IMG/VR virus record: IMGVR_UViG_3300037459_000262
Location: 1-50,655 of that record
Strand: one strand, 5' to 3'
Length of the DNA: 50,655 nucleotides
From: a virus
Position numbers and translations under genes: made by a program. Below, piece after piece: positions 1 through 8,980 of the stretch; the first letter of the stretch is position 1, and each line of letters opens with the position of its first letter. Under the pieces are notes generated by a model. The model ran no database searches. It saw nothing but the letters and a program-made list of their open reading frames with translations, and was not told where the DNA came from.

Positions 1-1011
1 AAATCCTGCAATGTTTGTAATGAATCGTCCAGCCCAATCTTTATCAGTATTAATAGACAATGTACTAAGCAATCCACCAGCAGCAGTAGAAAGATCCACC
101 AAAGTTGCATGGTATGATGTACCACCATCAAGTGTAGCTAATCTAAATAATGTTCTTGCATTTGCTGCTTTATCTAATAGAGTATCCATCAGAGCTCCAT
201 TCTTAATTGCAGAGTCAACTGTGGATAGTTTACGATCACCTACTGAATCCTGAATGAATAAAACATAGACATCCTCACCTACTGTATTTGTAGGATCTCC
301 AATAATTTGCAGTCCAATATTTCCTGCTGGAAACTGAATTTGTTTTGCGTTTCCAGTCTCTATACTAAGATCAATTGTTTGGTTAAATTCAGCAGCTGGT
401 TCAAGGTCAACTTTTGGATATAAAATTGGAAAGGATATTCCAGTACCACCACCACCAGTACCACCAACTACTCTCCATTTTGCAGTTGTAATGTCATATG
501 TTAAATCAACTACTGCATTTCCAGATAATTCAAAGTTACTACCTCCTGGTGTAAAAATTGTATTATCAATTGCAGAGCCTGTATTTTTTATTGTAATTAT
601 TTGTGTGTCAATATTGTATAGTCTTAGTCTTTGACCAGTACGTTGTGCTCCAAGTATTGTAATTAAATCACCTGTACCTCCTGCTACAAACACAATTTTA
701 TCAATAGATGCTCGTGGTAAAGGAGTGCCACTAGCATCTTCTAAAAGATTTATGGTACTAGTTTCAACATCTAAAACAGCAGTATCTAAAAGAAATCCAA
801 GATTTCCACGAAATAATGCACCATCAAGGTCTGCATTTCTCTGATCTCTGCCTGACTGTAGAAAGTTTCCATACCCACTAGAATCATTAAAAACACCACC
901 ACCCAAGCCTTGTGCATTTTGCTGAGAACTTAGGACAAAGTTTTCATTATTAGATTCTGATTGATACACCTCATCATTTGAGTTATCAGAGAAGAGTCTA
1001 CCTTTGCCCAT
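1..1011 (-). CDS. Tail fibre-like structural protein (3' end outside window)
   Basis: An uninterrupted reading frame of 337 codons runs from an ATG at 1011 to the window edge, so the C-terminus is missing. The protein starts MGKGRLFSDNSNDEV and is rich in G, T, S, N and beta-branched residues, with a Gly stretch (VVGGTGGGGTG) in the middle. This composition is typical of phage tail fibre or receptor-binding proteins. The start is fixed by the late promoter box, whose CC pair lies 28 nt upstream. It is the last gene seen of the minus-strand virion block and follows the large tail protein. No enzymatic motif was seen. Tail fibre is an inference from composition and position. Confidence 0.75.
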   Translation of the reverse strand, partial: MGKGRLFSDNSNDEVYQSESNNENFVLSSQQNAQGLGGGVFNDSSGYGNFLQSGRDQRNADLDGALFRGNLGFLLDTAVLDVETSTINLLEDASGTPLPRASIDKIVFVAGGTGDLITILGAQRTGQRLRLYNIDTQIITIKNTGSAIDNTIFTPGGSNFELSGNAVVDLTYDITTAKWRVVGGTGGGGTGISFPILYPKVDLEPAAEFNQTIDLSIETGNAKQIQFPAGNIGLQIIGDPTNTVGEDVYVLFIQDSVGDRKLSTVDSAIKNGALMDTLLDKAANARTLFRLATLDGGTSYHATLVDLSTAAGGLLSTLSINTDKDWAGRFITNIAGF

Positions 1012-1033
1012 ACAAAAAAAGTGATTTTTGGAA

Positions 1034-1044
1034 TAAGGGTATTT
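1034..1044 (-). promoter_or_regulatory. Late promoter box for the 1..1011 gene
   Basis: On the minus strand this reads AAATACCCTTA, followed by TTCC. The CC pair is 28 nt from the ATG, so the box sits where an archaeal BRE/TATA element lies when transcript and start codon coincide (leaderless mRNA). The same box recurs before almost all virion genes. Confidence 0.8.
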
Positions 1045-1056
1045 TTAATTAATTAA

Positions 1057-4000
1057 TCACACGAAGCGTTTGACACTGGTGATAGTTCTTGTGAATCCAC
1101 CTTCTCCTGTTCCAGGTGATGTTAAATTATACTGAATATGCTTCACTACAAGCTTTATTTTTTTGGCACTAGGATTAGTTGAATCATCTTGATCATTTAC
1201 TAGTTGGTCATTTTCAAAAAAGTATCCATCACCAAACTTTAGTGAAAACAGCTCACCGCCAGCAGTCTCTATCTGATATTGTTTTAGCTGGAATTGTTCT
1301 TTTTCAAGTTCTGTCTGTGCATCATTTTGGAGTTGTTTAAATGAAATAATATGTGGTCTTTTTCTAAACTGTGCTTCGAGATTTATGTCAGTATCAGGCT
1401 GACGTGCAATAGCTAAAAGTGGTTTTGTAAAATGAAAATCATCAAGTGTTAGTGCAAGTGTTCCTCCAAAAAGTTTAGCAAGTGAACTATTATTAATATC
1501 AAAATCTAATGCATTACCAGACAAATCAGGTGCAAACCGTCCAAACTCATCATAAAAATTCTGAAGCTGAAATCCTACGAACTGGATTTCTCGAAATGCA
1601 AACCTGTTTACAATTTCAAGCTCCTGTGGTAAAATCAATGAGGCAATATTGTTTAGTTGAAGATCAAAGAATCTAGGCTTTTTTCCTCTGTAAATCTTAA
1701 ATGACGAAAACGGAATCTTTACTGGAAAAAATACATCAACAAAGGGAATCTCTACGTCATAAAATACTGTATTGTCATATCTATCAATCATCCAGATTCT
1801 AACTGTAGTGATTCCGTCAAGTTTTGCATTACTCAGAGTTAGATTTGTAATTTTAATAATTACTGCAATCTCCTGCAGCTGTCCCAAGTCCTCGCTTTCT
1901 GTTTGGTTAAATCCTCTAGTTCCCCTACTAGTCCATGTCATGTTTTGCGTATCAAGAAAGGATGGCTGCAAACTATCTTCACCAAATGCTCCTGATGGAG
2001 TAGCAGTTCCAAAGACATTTCCTACAGTAACTGATGGTGCACCAAAATTATTTGGAGAAAATGGAATACGAAATACAGCCCACGCTCCTTTTTTGAAAAA
2101 ATCACCTACTGGAGTAGTAGAACCAGATAAAAAACGGGTTAGAAAATTACTTCCCATTTCATACTTGAATTCTAAAGCAGAAAAGATGTTTGTAGTAAAT
2201 GGACTTCCATCTTTTGTTACATCTGGATGGTTAGTACTGTCAGTCTCAGCAGGTTTTGGATCAAAGGATTCAGATGATTTTATGCTAGTATATTGATGTA
2301 AACAGTCAACTGCTAAATCACTAGTAACTAAACTCCATGTATCATCGTCATCAGTATTCCACTGATAAATTAAACCATCATCAATTACTACTACCTGCAT
2401 ATTATCAATATCAGTTCCAGTATCTGCTGGTCTGTACTTTACAATCCATTCTTCGCCACTCCATTCAGCAATATTATTTAGAAATGGAATTCCGTTTGAA
2501 TCATTTCCTGTAAATCCCGTTGCAACTCCATCAATTAGCATTCGTCTGCCAACAGGAAACTGGTTCTGCTGTCCTGAATACGCCCATCTATCAGCAGCTA
2601 CTGCTATTGATTCACCACTAGTTACAGATGCAGTTGCAGTAGCTGTTGTTCCAAATGAAGGGGAAGCTATTGTAACAGTTGGTGCAGATGTGTAACTAGA
2701 ACCGCCATCATCTACAGTAATAATAGATACTGCTCCATTAGATAAAATTGCACTTGCAGTAGCTCCATTTCCACCACCTCCACTAAGATTTACAGATGGT
2801 GTAGATGTGTAACCAGAACCGCCATCATCCACAGTAATGAGAATTACACGACCGCCACCATCACTAATCCTAAAGTCTACCCAAGTTCTAAGAAACTTGG
2901 CATCAATTGTATTATCCAATACAACAATGTTAATGTCAAACATTGTAGCACCAAGTTTTCCGTTATCAGTGTCTGGAATAATAGTTTCATTACCGATGAA
3001 CTTTACCTCACTAGGATTAGCACCACAGTTTGCCCATTCCTTTACTTTGTCATCAGTCCATTCTGAATATTGAATTGTATCTCCAAACTCATCGGACATG
3101 TCGATTTGTTCCCAGTTTGTAGGATCACTTGGAGGATTTGGAAATGGAGGATTTGGAGGACTTGTAATATTATTTTTTGCTCGAAAGTGTTTGTTATCTA
3201 GATATTTTACAAGAGAGTCTTTTAGATAGAAAAGCTGATCATTCCATTGTGGTCTAAAAATAAATTGATCAACACCACTTGCATATTTTGAGTGACCTGT
3301 CGGTAGAGAGCCGTGAGTCTGTGATCCCCATGCTGCTACTTGTGTTGCAGTAGCTGCTGCTATTCCTACATCAGTAGAGCCAATATTGACATTAAAAACT
3401 ACATCACCGCTTTCTGGTTGTATAAGAGTTGGAAGTGATGCATCATCATCAAGATCAATACTTCTACCTCCTTGCGAAAATAATGCAATATCTAACTGGT
3501 TAACACTTGGAGTTTCAAAACCCAATTCAAAATAATCCAGTACTCCGCCAAAAGCAACAGAGGAACCAAGCTTGTCAAGCATTTGGTTCCAGCGATTATA
3601 TCCAGTATCCTCAACTAGTCCATATTCATAATGATTAACTGTAAAACTTGGAAAACCATTTCCAACGCCACTTGATTGAAGATAACCAAGTGTATGTTTG
3701 GTTAATACTGGTTGCAGAGAATTTCTGTTGTCATTGTAACTAACTCCAATTTCTCGTGCAACACGAAACGCATCAGCAAAGAAAAATCTTCCTGCAAAAT
3801 TTATTCGCTGTGTATGATATTCTATACCAATTAGATTTAGCTCTAAAATTGTTCCATCAGTTTTGGTCTGTGATGGAACTACAAGTGGATTAAACTCAAA
3901 GAATCGGTTATATGTATTTCCTGCCAAGTCTTCTGCTTGGACTCTAAATCTGTCAAATTGAACAAGTACAGGCTGTGAGCCTTTGGTTGTAATGAAATTA

Positions 4001-4167
4001 CCAAATACTCCTGAAAGCTTTAAGATACATTCGTTTACCTGTCCAGAACCTGTATCAGTAAATGAGATTCCTAGTACTTCTTCTGTAATGTCTAGTGTTG
4101 TAGTGTAATCACTTGATGCAGAAAAATATGTTACAAAGAAATTTTTGATATTGCCAATATTTGCCAA
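1057..4167 (-). CDS. Large tail/baseplate hub-like protein, 1036 aa
   Basis: The longest gene of the window. It starts with TTG, chosen because the late promoter box lies 29 nt upstream. The N-terminal ~230 residues have the look of a tail hub or minor tail protein (alternating beta strands, [16 protein letters not shown]). Around residues 445-520 there are two copies of a Gly-rich module ([16 protein letters not shown] and [16 protein letters not shown]) that also occurs in the 8981 and 14915 genes. The C-terminal part is beta-rich and ends in a charged stretch with [13 protein letters not shown]. It lies between the tail genes and a fibre gene, which fits a baseplate or tail-tip component. 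The function is inferred from size, position and composition, not from a recognised catalytic domain. Confidence 0.7.
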   Translation of the reverse strand: MANIGNIKNFFVTYFSASSDYTTTLDITEEVLGISFTDTGSGQVNECILKLSGVFGNFITTKGSQPVLVQFDRFRVQAEDLAGNTYNRFFEFNPLVVPSQTKTDGTILELNLIGIEYHTQRINFAGRFFFADAFRVAREIGVSYNDNRNSLQPVLTKHTLGYLQSSGVGNGFPSFTVNHYEYGLVEDTGYNRWNQMLDKLGSSVAFGGVLDYFELGFETPSVNQLDIALFSQGGRSIDLDDDASLPTLIQPESGDVVFNVNIGSTDVGIAAATATQVAAWGSQTHGSLPTGHSKYASGVDQFIFRPQWNDQLFYLKDSLVKYLDNKHFRAKNNITSPPNPPFPNPPSDPTNWEQIDMSDEFGDTIQYSEWTDDKVKEWANCGANPSEVKFIGNETIIPDTDNGKLGATMFDINIVVLDNTIDAKFLRTWVDFRISDGGGRVILITVDDGGSGYTSTPSVNLSGGGGNGATASAILSNGAVSIITVDDGGSSYTSAPTVTIASPSFGTTATATASVTSGESIAVAADRWAYSGQQNQFPVGRRMLIDGVATGFTGNDSNGIPFLNNIAEWSGEEWIVKYRPADTGTDIDNMQVVVIDDGLIYQWNTDDDDTWSLVTSDLAVDCLHQYTSIKSSESFDPKPAETDSTNHPDVTKDGSPFTTNIFSALEFKYEMGSNFLTRFLSGSTTPVGDFFKKGAWAVFRIPFSPNNFGAPSVTVGNVFGTATPSGAFGEDSLQPSFLDTQNMTWTSRGTRGFNQTESEDLGQLQEIAVIIKITNLTLSNAKLDGITTVRIWMIDRYDNTVFYDVEIPFVDVFFPVKIPFSSFKIYRGKKPRFFDLQLNNIASLILPQELEIVNRFAFREIQFVGFQLQNFYDEFGRFAPDLSGNALDFDINNSSLAKLFGGTLALTLDDFHFTKPLLAIARQPDTDINLEAQFRKRPHIISFKQLQNDAQTELEKEQFQLKQYQIETAGGELFSLKFGDGYFFENDQLVNDQDDSTNPSAKKIKLVVKHIQYNLTSPGTGEGGFTRTITSVKRFV

Positions 4168-4190
4168 TAAAGTTTAGGTGGTTTTTGAAA

Positions 4191-4201
4191 TAAGGGTATT
4201 T
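4191..4201 (-). promoter_or_regulatory. Late promoter box for the 1057..4167 gene
   Basis: Minus-strand AAATACCCTTA followed by TTTC, with the CC pair 29 nt from the TTG start. It belongs to the virion-gene promoter series. Confidence 0.8.
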
Positions 4202-4209
4202 TTCTTTCT

Positions 4210-4773
4210 CTATGTACCAAGACCTGATGGATCACCACTAAACCTCAAAGTCAGAACAACTCCTGCCTTTTGTTTGTATTCACCATCTCTAATTATTCTG
4301 GCTTGAGCCAAAACATATCCAAAATTCAGAGCAGGCGTAATATTGAATTGTGGCATGTCATCCATTCTCAAACCAAATCTACCTTTGGGAAAACCATCCT
4401 GTAGTGTCTTGTCTTCTTGTAGCCAAGTTACTAGATTAGCCAGATCTCCATTAGTTAATCGAGTTTGCCTTAGCTGTCCTGTAATTTGAACATCTATTCC
4501 CTGCAATCCCATATCTTGGACTTCGTTTATTTGTCCTGCAACTCTTGGGTTTTCAGGTGTAGAATTTCTATAGTTTACTTCAGTGTTAAACACAAAACTT
4601 CCAGTTGCAATAACGGGTTCTGAGTTGAATTTGATGATATTTACTGCAATAGCATCTTCTTCATCTGCTCCCTGAGTTGTTGTTGCCCTCCAGATTGCTG
4701 TATTATCTACCAGGATTAAACACGTTCCTTCTTCTTGGGTTGCCTTGCGAATCAGTAACTGAACCGCTTGCAT
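4210..4773 (-). CDS. Tail protein, about 187 aa
   Basis: The frame is open from 4863, but the ATG at 4773 (MQAVQLLIRKATQEEG) is the most likely start, because the longer version would overlap the preceding gene by 160 bp. Even so, about 70 bp overlap that gene, and no clear ribosome-binding site is visible. The protein is beta-rich (VIATGSFVFNTEVNY, DVQITGQLRQTRLTNG) and ends in GVVLTLRFSGDPSG. It sits between the tape-measure-like gene and the hub-like gene, a place where tailed viruses keep distal tail components. I do not recognise a named family. Coding is secure because the frame is long and the composition normal; the start is uncertain. Confidence 0.7.
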   Translation of the reverse strand: MQAVQLLIRKATQEEGTCLILVDNTAIWRATTTQGADEEDAIAVNIIKFNSEPVIATGSFVFNTEVNYRNSTPENPRVAGQINEVQDMGLQGIDVQITGQLRQTRLTNGDLANLVTWLQEDKTLQDGFPKGRFGLRMDDMPQFNITPALNFGYVLAQARIIRDGEYKQKAGVVLTLRFSGDPSGLGT

Positions 4774-5569
4774 TTTGACTACGATAAATTTCTTGGCTGT
4801 TACGATAAGGTGAGGACTGTAAAATTCCTGTAGTACCACTAGAGAATTCAAAGAGATTTCCATTTACCTGTGATTGACCACCACGTAATCCTGCCATTGT
4901 AGTTACTCGAATCTCTTGATATCCGTGTCGAAGTTCTTCTTGAAGTTGTCTTTCATAAAAATTCATTGTCTCAATTCTTGCTATCCTCTTGAATCGTCTG
5001 TCAAGTGCTCTTCCTGGCTGCATGAACTGGTCTATTACAAACAAAACAGTCTCATAAATCAGAATTGCAAGTACTGCATAGATTCCACCTTTGGCAGCTG
5101 CCTTTCCATATTTTGATAAGAGTTTAGTTACACCAGCTACAATAAATGCAGAAGGATTTGTTGCAAGTCTAATTAGATTTGCACTTGCTTGGGATGATAA
5201 TCTGTTTATTATTCCAACAGGACCTTTCATGAATTTCTTTTGTTGTAAAGTAACTTTTTCTAATTGTAATTTTTTTAGTATTACTTTAGGGTCTTTACTG
5301 TCTGCACCTTTGATTTCTTCTTTGAGTTTTTTTATGAATTTTTTTAGATACCGAGTTTCTATTTGCTCAAATGTAGGAACACCAAAATCAGCACCAGCAA
5401 CTTTTTCTTTTTTCTTTTTTGGTTCTTCTTCTTTTATTGTAACTTCTTTTTTTACTCTAATATCATCTGCTCTTGCCATCTCTGATGAGAGATTTTCAAT
5501 AAATTGCTTGTCTTGCGGATCAACATCAATTTTTATTCTGATGTGAACAGAGTCTTCCCTATCTGCCAA
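4703..5569 (-). CDS. Tape-measure-like membrane-segment protein, 288 aa
   Basis: It starts with TTG inside the end of the previous gene (11-nt overlap), so the two are translationally coupled. The N-terminal third is highly charged (EEEPKKKKEKV) and helical. One strongly hydrophobic segment lies near residues 160-182 (IYAVLAILIYETVLFVIDQF), followed by a basic helix and a Gly/Ser/Asn-rich tail. Helical build, one hydrophobic segment and position just after the tail completion gene suggest a short tail tape measure or tail-length protein. It is short for a tape measure, which would imply a short tail. A different membrane-interacting tail protein is possible. Confidence 0.55.
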   Translation of the reverse strand: MADREDSVHIRIKIDVDPQDKQFIENLSSEMARADDIRVKKEVTIKEEEPKKKKEKVAGADFGVPTFEQIETRYLKKFIKKLKEEIKGADSKDPKVILKKLQLEKVTLQQKKFMKGPVGIINRLSSQASANLIRLATNPSAFIVAGVTKLLSKYGKAAAKGGIYAVLAILIYETVLFVIDQFMQPGRALDRRFKRIARIETMNFYERQLQEELRHGYQEIRVTTMAGLRGGQSQVNGNLFEFSSGTTGILQSSPYRNSQEIYRSQNASGSVTDSQGNPRRRNVFNPGR

Positions 5570-6161
5570 AGAGCATACTTCTCCCTAACTCGCCTTCAAG
5601 TTCTTCTACAAGTTTTTTCTTAAACTCTGGATATCCTTTTCTAAATCCTTCAGAAAATACATGTCTTGCTTGTATTCCACTAATCCAGTGACCTTTAGAA
5701 AAAAATTTAATACCATTTTGTATCCACATTAATGCTTTTTTTCGTCTAGGAAGTATTGGATGGTCAGGTGTTCCCTCCTCAAACCATTCATCAAGTGGTT
5801 CTAGTTTTTCTCCCTTAAAGTCAACCCAAATCCAGAGATAGGTCCCATCAAAGTCAGATTGGATACTCTGAATGTATCGCTTTGGCATCTTTTTTTTGAG
5901 TGCTTCTTGATGGATTGCCTCTAGGAGTGTCTGGTTTGCAATGCTGAGAATTTTATAATTAATGAATTCCTGTATCCTAAATGATAAAGACTGGGTTCTT
6001 AATGCAGACAGGTAGAGATTACCGCTTGGGGCAAGAGTTGTTGTACTGCGTTTGGTGGGAGTTGTACTAGAAAATGTTTTGCTAAACATTTCAGGATCTT
6101 CAATTGCAAGTGGTGGTAAATCATCAAGATCATCATCCCGAAATGGAGAAAACGCTCCCAT
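5559..6161 (-). CDS. Tail completion / HK97 gp10-like protein, 200 aa
   Basis: ATG start. The central part reads WVDFKGEKLEPLDEWFEEGTP and continues with HPILPRRKKALMW, then a Gly/Ser-rich turn, SGIQARHVFSEGF and a helical C-terminus. This arrangement (W-V-DF, a GTPDHPI-type loop, W..G, then H at the start of the last helix) is familiar from head-tail joining or tail completion proteins of the HK97-gp10 type. The first 60 residues are acidic and low in order. It is separated by 3 bp from the upstream tail-tube-like gene and probably shares its transcript. Family assignment is from motif memory and position. Confidence 0.6.
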   Translation of the reverse strand: MGAFSPFRDDDLDDLPPLAIEDPEMFSKTFSSTTPTKRSTTTLAPSGNLYLSALRTQSLSFRIQEFINYKILSIANQTLLEAIHQEALKKKMPKRYIQSIQSDFDGTYLWIWVDFKGEKLEPLDEWFEEGTPDHPILPRRKKALMWIQNGIKFFSKGHWISGIQARHVFSEGFRKGYPEFKKKLVEELEGELGRSMLFGR

Positions 6162-6164
6162 CTC

Positions 6165-6608
6165 TCAAGCCACCAGAATTGTATCCGTAGTTATTCGGAA
6201 TCTGACACGAAATATCAGACCACCTTCAATTGGTTTTATTATGTTAAAGTCAGGAAGTTCTGCTGTTACTGTCATTGTGACATTATCTCCACCTCCTCGT
6301 GGCTCTGCAATTATGTTAAAAACATTGGATGGAAGATTACCATCAGTATCAAGTACAGTTAGTAAGTTAAAACTATTAATTTCTGAAGTGGTTAATAGTA
6401 ATGTGGCATCAAAATAGTGGTCACCTTTTCCATAATAGTAGATTACTCCCCCATCAGTTGTTGGCTCTCTTGCTTCAGGTCTACCCAGATGAAAGTCTAG
6501 ATCCTGTAACATGACATATCTGCCAAGAGTAATACCGTCTTGTGTAGAACTATCTAACTCAAGTTTTAGATTCTGTGCATTTACAAGATCACCAATAACA
6601 CCAACCAT
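6165..6608 (-). CDS. Probable major tail (tube) protein, 147 aa
   Basis: ATG start with the late promoter 28 nt upstream. This compact beta-rich protein contains GGVIYYYGKGDHYFDATLLL and the phrase GGDNVTMTVTAELPDFN, and ends in RVRFRITTDTILVA. Size, fold type and location before the completion and tape-measure-like genes fit a tail tube subunit. It heads the transcript that includes the next three genes. The identification is by context; a small baseplate protein would look similar. Confidence 0.5.
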   Translation of the reverse strand: MVGVIGDLVNAQNLKLELDSSTQDGITLGRYVMLQDLDFHLGRPEAREPTTDGGVIYYYGKGDHYFDATLLLTTSEINSFNLLTVLDTDGNLPSNVFNIIAEPRGGGDNVTMTVTAELPDFNIIKPIEGGLIFRVRFRITTDTILVA

Positions 6609-6630
6609 GAATTTTAGGTGATTTTTGAAA

Positions 6631-6641
6631 TAAGGGTATTT
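6631..6641 (-). promoter_or_regulatory. Late promoter box for the 6165..6608 operon
   Basis: Minus-strand AAATACCCTTA followed by TTTC, CC pair 28 nt from the ATG. The intergenic sequence before this start is nearly the same as before the 4167 start (flanking TTTCAAAAA and CACCTAAA). Confidence 0.8.
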
Positions 6642-6654
6642 TGTTTACAGTCTT

Positions 6655-8943
6655 TTAGTCTACTCTTCCAATCTCTAACCATGTAGTCTCTGGTGTGAAA
6701 ACAAAAGTTACACTAGTCCCAACTGGTTCATTAGCAAAACCTGTTACTAGATCTAGTGGTGCAAATCCACTACCAGGCATCCCTCCATTTGTAAAACTTG
6801 TACTACCAGTATCCACTATTATTGTAACTTTAGAACCTACTTGCCATCCTGCTGTTGCAATGCCCACAAGAGTTTCAGTAGATTGAAGATAAAATGTATT
6901 TCCGTCTGTTAAAGTAAGGTCACCTCCAGCTACAACAGTTACATCATCTGATGTTTCCTGAAATCTCCCAGTTACGATGACATCTTTGAGTAAGTTGATA
7001 GTTCCTATTCCTTTTGTGTCAATATCCAAAGAAACATCAGTATTATCACCGCTTGACTTTATTATTGGTGCATTACCAGTTGCTTCATTTGAGATAGTTA
7101 TTTCATTTATTGCACTGACAACTGCACTAGGAAATAGAATTAACTCAGCTCCATTTGAATCATTGATACTGCTCGCACTTGTAATTCGAGGAGCAGTTAG
7201 TGTCTTGTTTGTGAGTGTCTGGGTGCCAGCAAGTGTTACAACATTACTATCAGTTTGAAATGCTGGAGCATTACCAGAACCATTACTTGTCAATACTTCT
7301 CCAGCAGTTCCAACTCCAGTATTTCCAATTGCACTTGTACCATTACCAAACAAAATACCATTTTCAGTTAATGTTATTCTACCCGTACCTCCGTTTTCAA
7401 CTGGAAGTGCATCTGTAACTGCATCAGTTAATGAAATTTGCCCACCACCAGCTGTGTCAGAGTGATCATGGTTTGCAGCAGAAAAGCTTGCTATAATCGG
7501 AGTAGTTAATGTTGGCGATAGATTTAACACAACAGAACCCGAACCAGTAGAAGTAGTAACACCAGTACCACCAAATAGAACTGCAATATTTCCAGCTTGC
7601 CATGTACCACTAGTTACAGTTCCAAGTAGAGTAATTGCAGAAGATGAGCCAACATCTAAAGTTGCAGGATCAGTGGTTCCATCACCAATTAGTATTTCAC
7701 CATCTCCAAGTACAGCAAATGCAGTAATTGCACTTGTACCACTACCAAGTAAAATACCGCCATCAGTTAGAGTAGTAACACCAGTACCACCAAATGGAAC
7801 TGCAATGGTATCAGCTTGCCATTCTCCTGTAGTAACAGTACCGAGTGTAACAATACTTGATTGTCCTGGATATGTTGAAGAGATGCTAGCAGAAATTTCT
7901 GCTTCGTCTGTATCATCTTCTACTAGAAAATTAATGTTATTAGCGGTATCAAGAAAATTAAGTGCTGTTTTATTTACTGATACATTAGATCCTTCTAGTC
8001 TTACAATCCTTAATGTACCAGAAGTTGCTGGACTTTGAAATGTTGGAGCATTATCAGAACCATTACTAGTTAATACTTGATCAGCAGTTCCCTGAGAAGT
8101 AGTAGCAGCTACAAAAGAAGAATTAAATTTTAGAAAATCATTATCAACAACTTTATCAACTTCAAGTAAGAGATCATCACTATTACCACTATTTCTCCAT
8201 CCAATAACATCTGTATTTGTCAATCTAAGAATTCCTGCACTTGAAGGAGAACTATTTTCTGATACAAAAAATAGAGATTTAGTTCCTTGTGCAAAATCAT
8301 TTAGTACACTAAGAAGTGGAATGTTTGATGAATCAGCCAAGTTAGATGATGATCCAACGACTTTGTTAGCACCAACACTACCTAATGTTAGACCTGTAAT
8401 AATATTAGTGGCAACGTCAAGCGATTTGTTTAGTAAAGTTTGAGAAAGTGACAAGTCAACTATCTCTCTTGTGGCAGGAGTGCTGTCACCATACTGAAGT
8501 GTGTCTGAACTTCTAAAGATATCACCTGCTACTACTGGTGCTGGAACTTGATTGTTTATATTAATTCCAGCATTATCATCATCAGCTACAAATGACTGCT
8601 TGTTTCCTGCCCCATAGGTATTTGCATCATCAGTAGTTACAACAACTGAGTCCAAAGTAAATGTAATATCATCATCATTTTGTGTAAGATTAATTCTATT
8701 TGATTCACCTATTAATTTTCTAAATTGTAAGATTGTTACGGCTTTCTCAGCAAAGACTTCTGAACCTGGAATACCAAGATTTGTTCCATCACTGACCCCT
8801 CCTGTTCCACCAGGGAGATTGCTTAACTTGAGTCGTTTATTTGTAGTATCAGGGTTTGAATCTGTTGAATCTAATATTAGTATTTCATCATCGTTACTAG
8901 CTTGTTCTGCCTTTTCAGCTTTTTCGCTCCAAGGAAGTGACAT
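6655..8943 (-). CDS. Tail fibre protein with GGTGVTT repeats, 762 aa
   Basis: ATG start, late promoter 28 nt upstream. Near residues 365-485 the protein has tandem repeats of the form LGTVTTGEWQADTIAVPFGG followed by TGVTTLTDGGILLG, a pattern well known from phage tail fibres and receptor-binding proteins. A weaker copy (LPVENGGTGRITLTENGILF) and several LTSNGSGNAPAFQ-like stretches follow. The C-terminus resembles a beta-sandwich. At DNA level the repeats stay very similar (see 7545-7625 and 7770-7850), which gives room for recombination. It probably recognises the host surface or forms a spike. Confidence 0.8.
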   Translation of the reverse strand: MSLPWSEKAEKAEQASNDDEILILDSTDSNPDTTNKRLKLSNLPGGTGGVSDGTNLGIPGSEVFAEKAVTILQFRKLIGESNRINLTQNDDDITFTLDSVVVTTDDANTYGAGNKQSFVADDDNAGININNQVPAPVVAGDIFRSSDTLQYGDSTPATREIVDLSLSQTLLNKSLDVATNIITGLTLGSVGANKVVGSSSNLADSSNIPLLSVLNDFAQGTKSLFFVSENSSPSSAGILRLTNTDVIGWRNSGNSDDLLLEVDKVVDNDFLKFNSSFVAATTSQGTADQVLTSNGSDNAPTFQSPATSGTLRIVRLEGSNVSVNKTALNFLDTANNINFLVEDDTDEAEISASISSTYPGQSSIVTLGTVTTGEWQADTIAVPFGGTGVTTLTDGGILLGSGTSAITAFAVLGDGEILIGDGTTDPATLDVGSSSAITLLGTVTSGTWQAGNIAVLFGGTGVTTSTGSGSVVLNLSPTLTTPIIASFSAANHDHSDTAGGGQISLTDAVTDALPVENGGTGRITLTENGILFGNGTSAIGNTGVGTAGEVLTSNGSGNAPAFQTDSNVVTLAGTQTLTNKTLTAPRITSASSINDSNGAELILFPSAVVSAINEITISNEATGNAPIIKSSGDNTDVSLDIDTKGIGTINLLKDVIVTGRFQETSDDVTVVAGGDLTLTDGNTFYLQSTETLVGIATAGWQVGSKVTIIVDTGSTSFTNGGMPGSGFAPLDLVTGFANEPVGTSVTFVFTPETTWLEIGRVD
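7545..7850 (-). repeat. Direct DNA repeats inside the tail fibre gene
   Basis: Stretches at about 7545-7625 and 7770-7850 read almost the same (both contain GTAGTAACACCAGTACCACC followed by AAAT and a further ~45 matching positions). They encode the GGTGVTT-type protein repeats. Confidence 0.7.
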
Positions 8944-8965
8944 GATTAAAAATGAATTTTTGGAA

Positions 8966-8976
8966 TAAGGGTATTT
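8966..8976 (-). promoter_or_regulatory. Late promoter box for the 6655..8943 gene
   Basis: Minus-strand AAATACCCTTA followed by TTCC, CC pair 28 nt from the ATG. Confidence 0.8.
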
Positions 8977-8980
8977 TTAT

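Noticed and set aside
1772-2296. 174-codon plus-strand frame in the hub-like gene, and similar frames at 5091, 6052, 11724 and 18506
   Set aside because: Shadows of minus-strand virion genes that have promoters and clear protein features.
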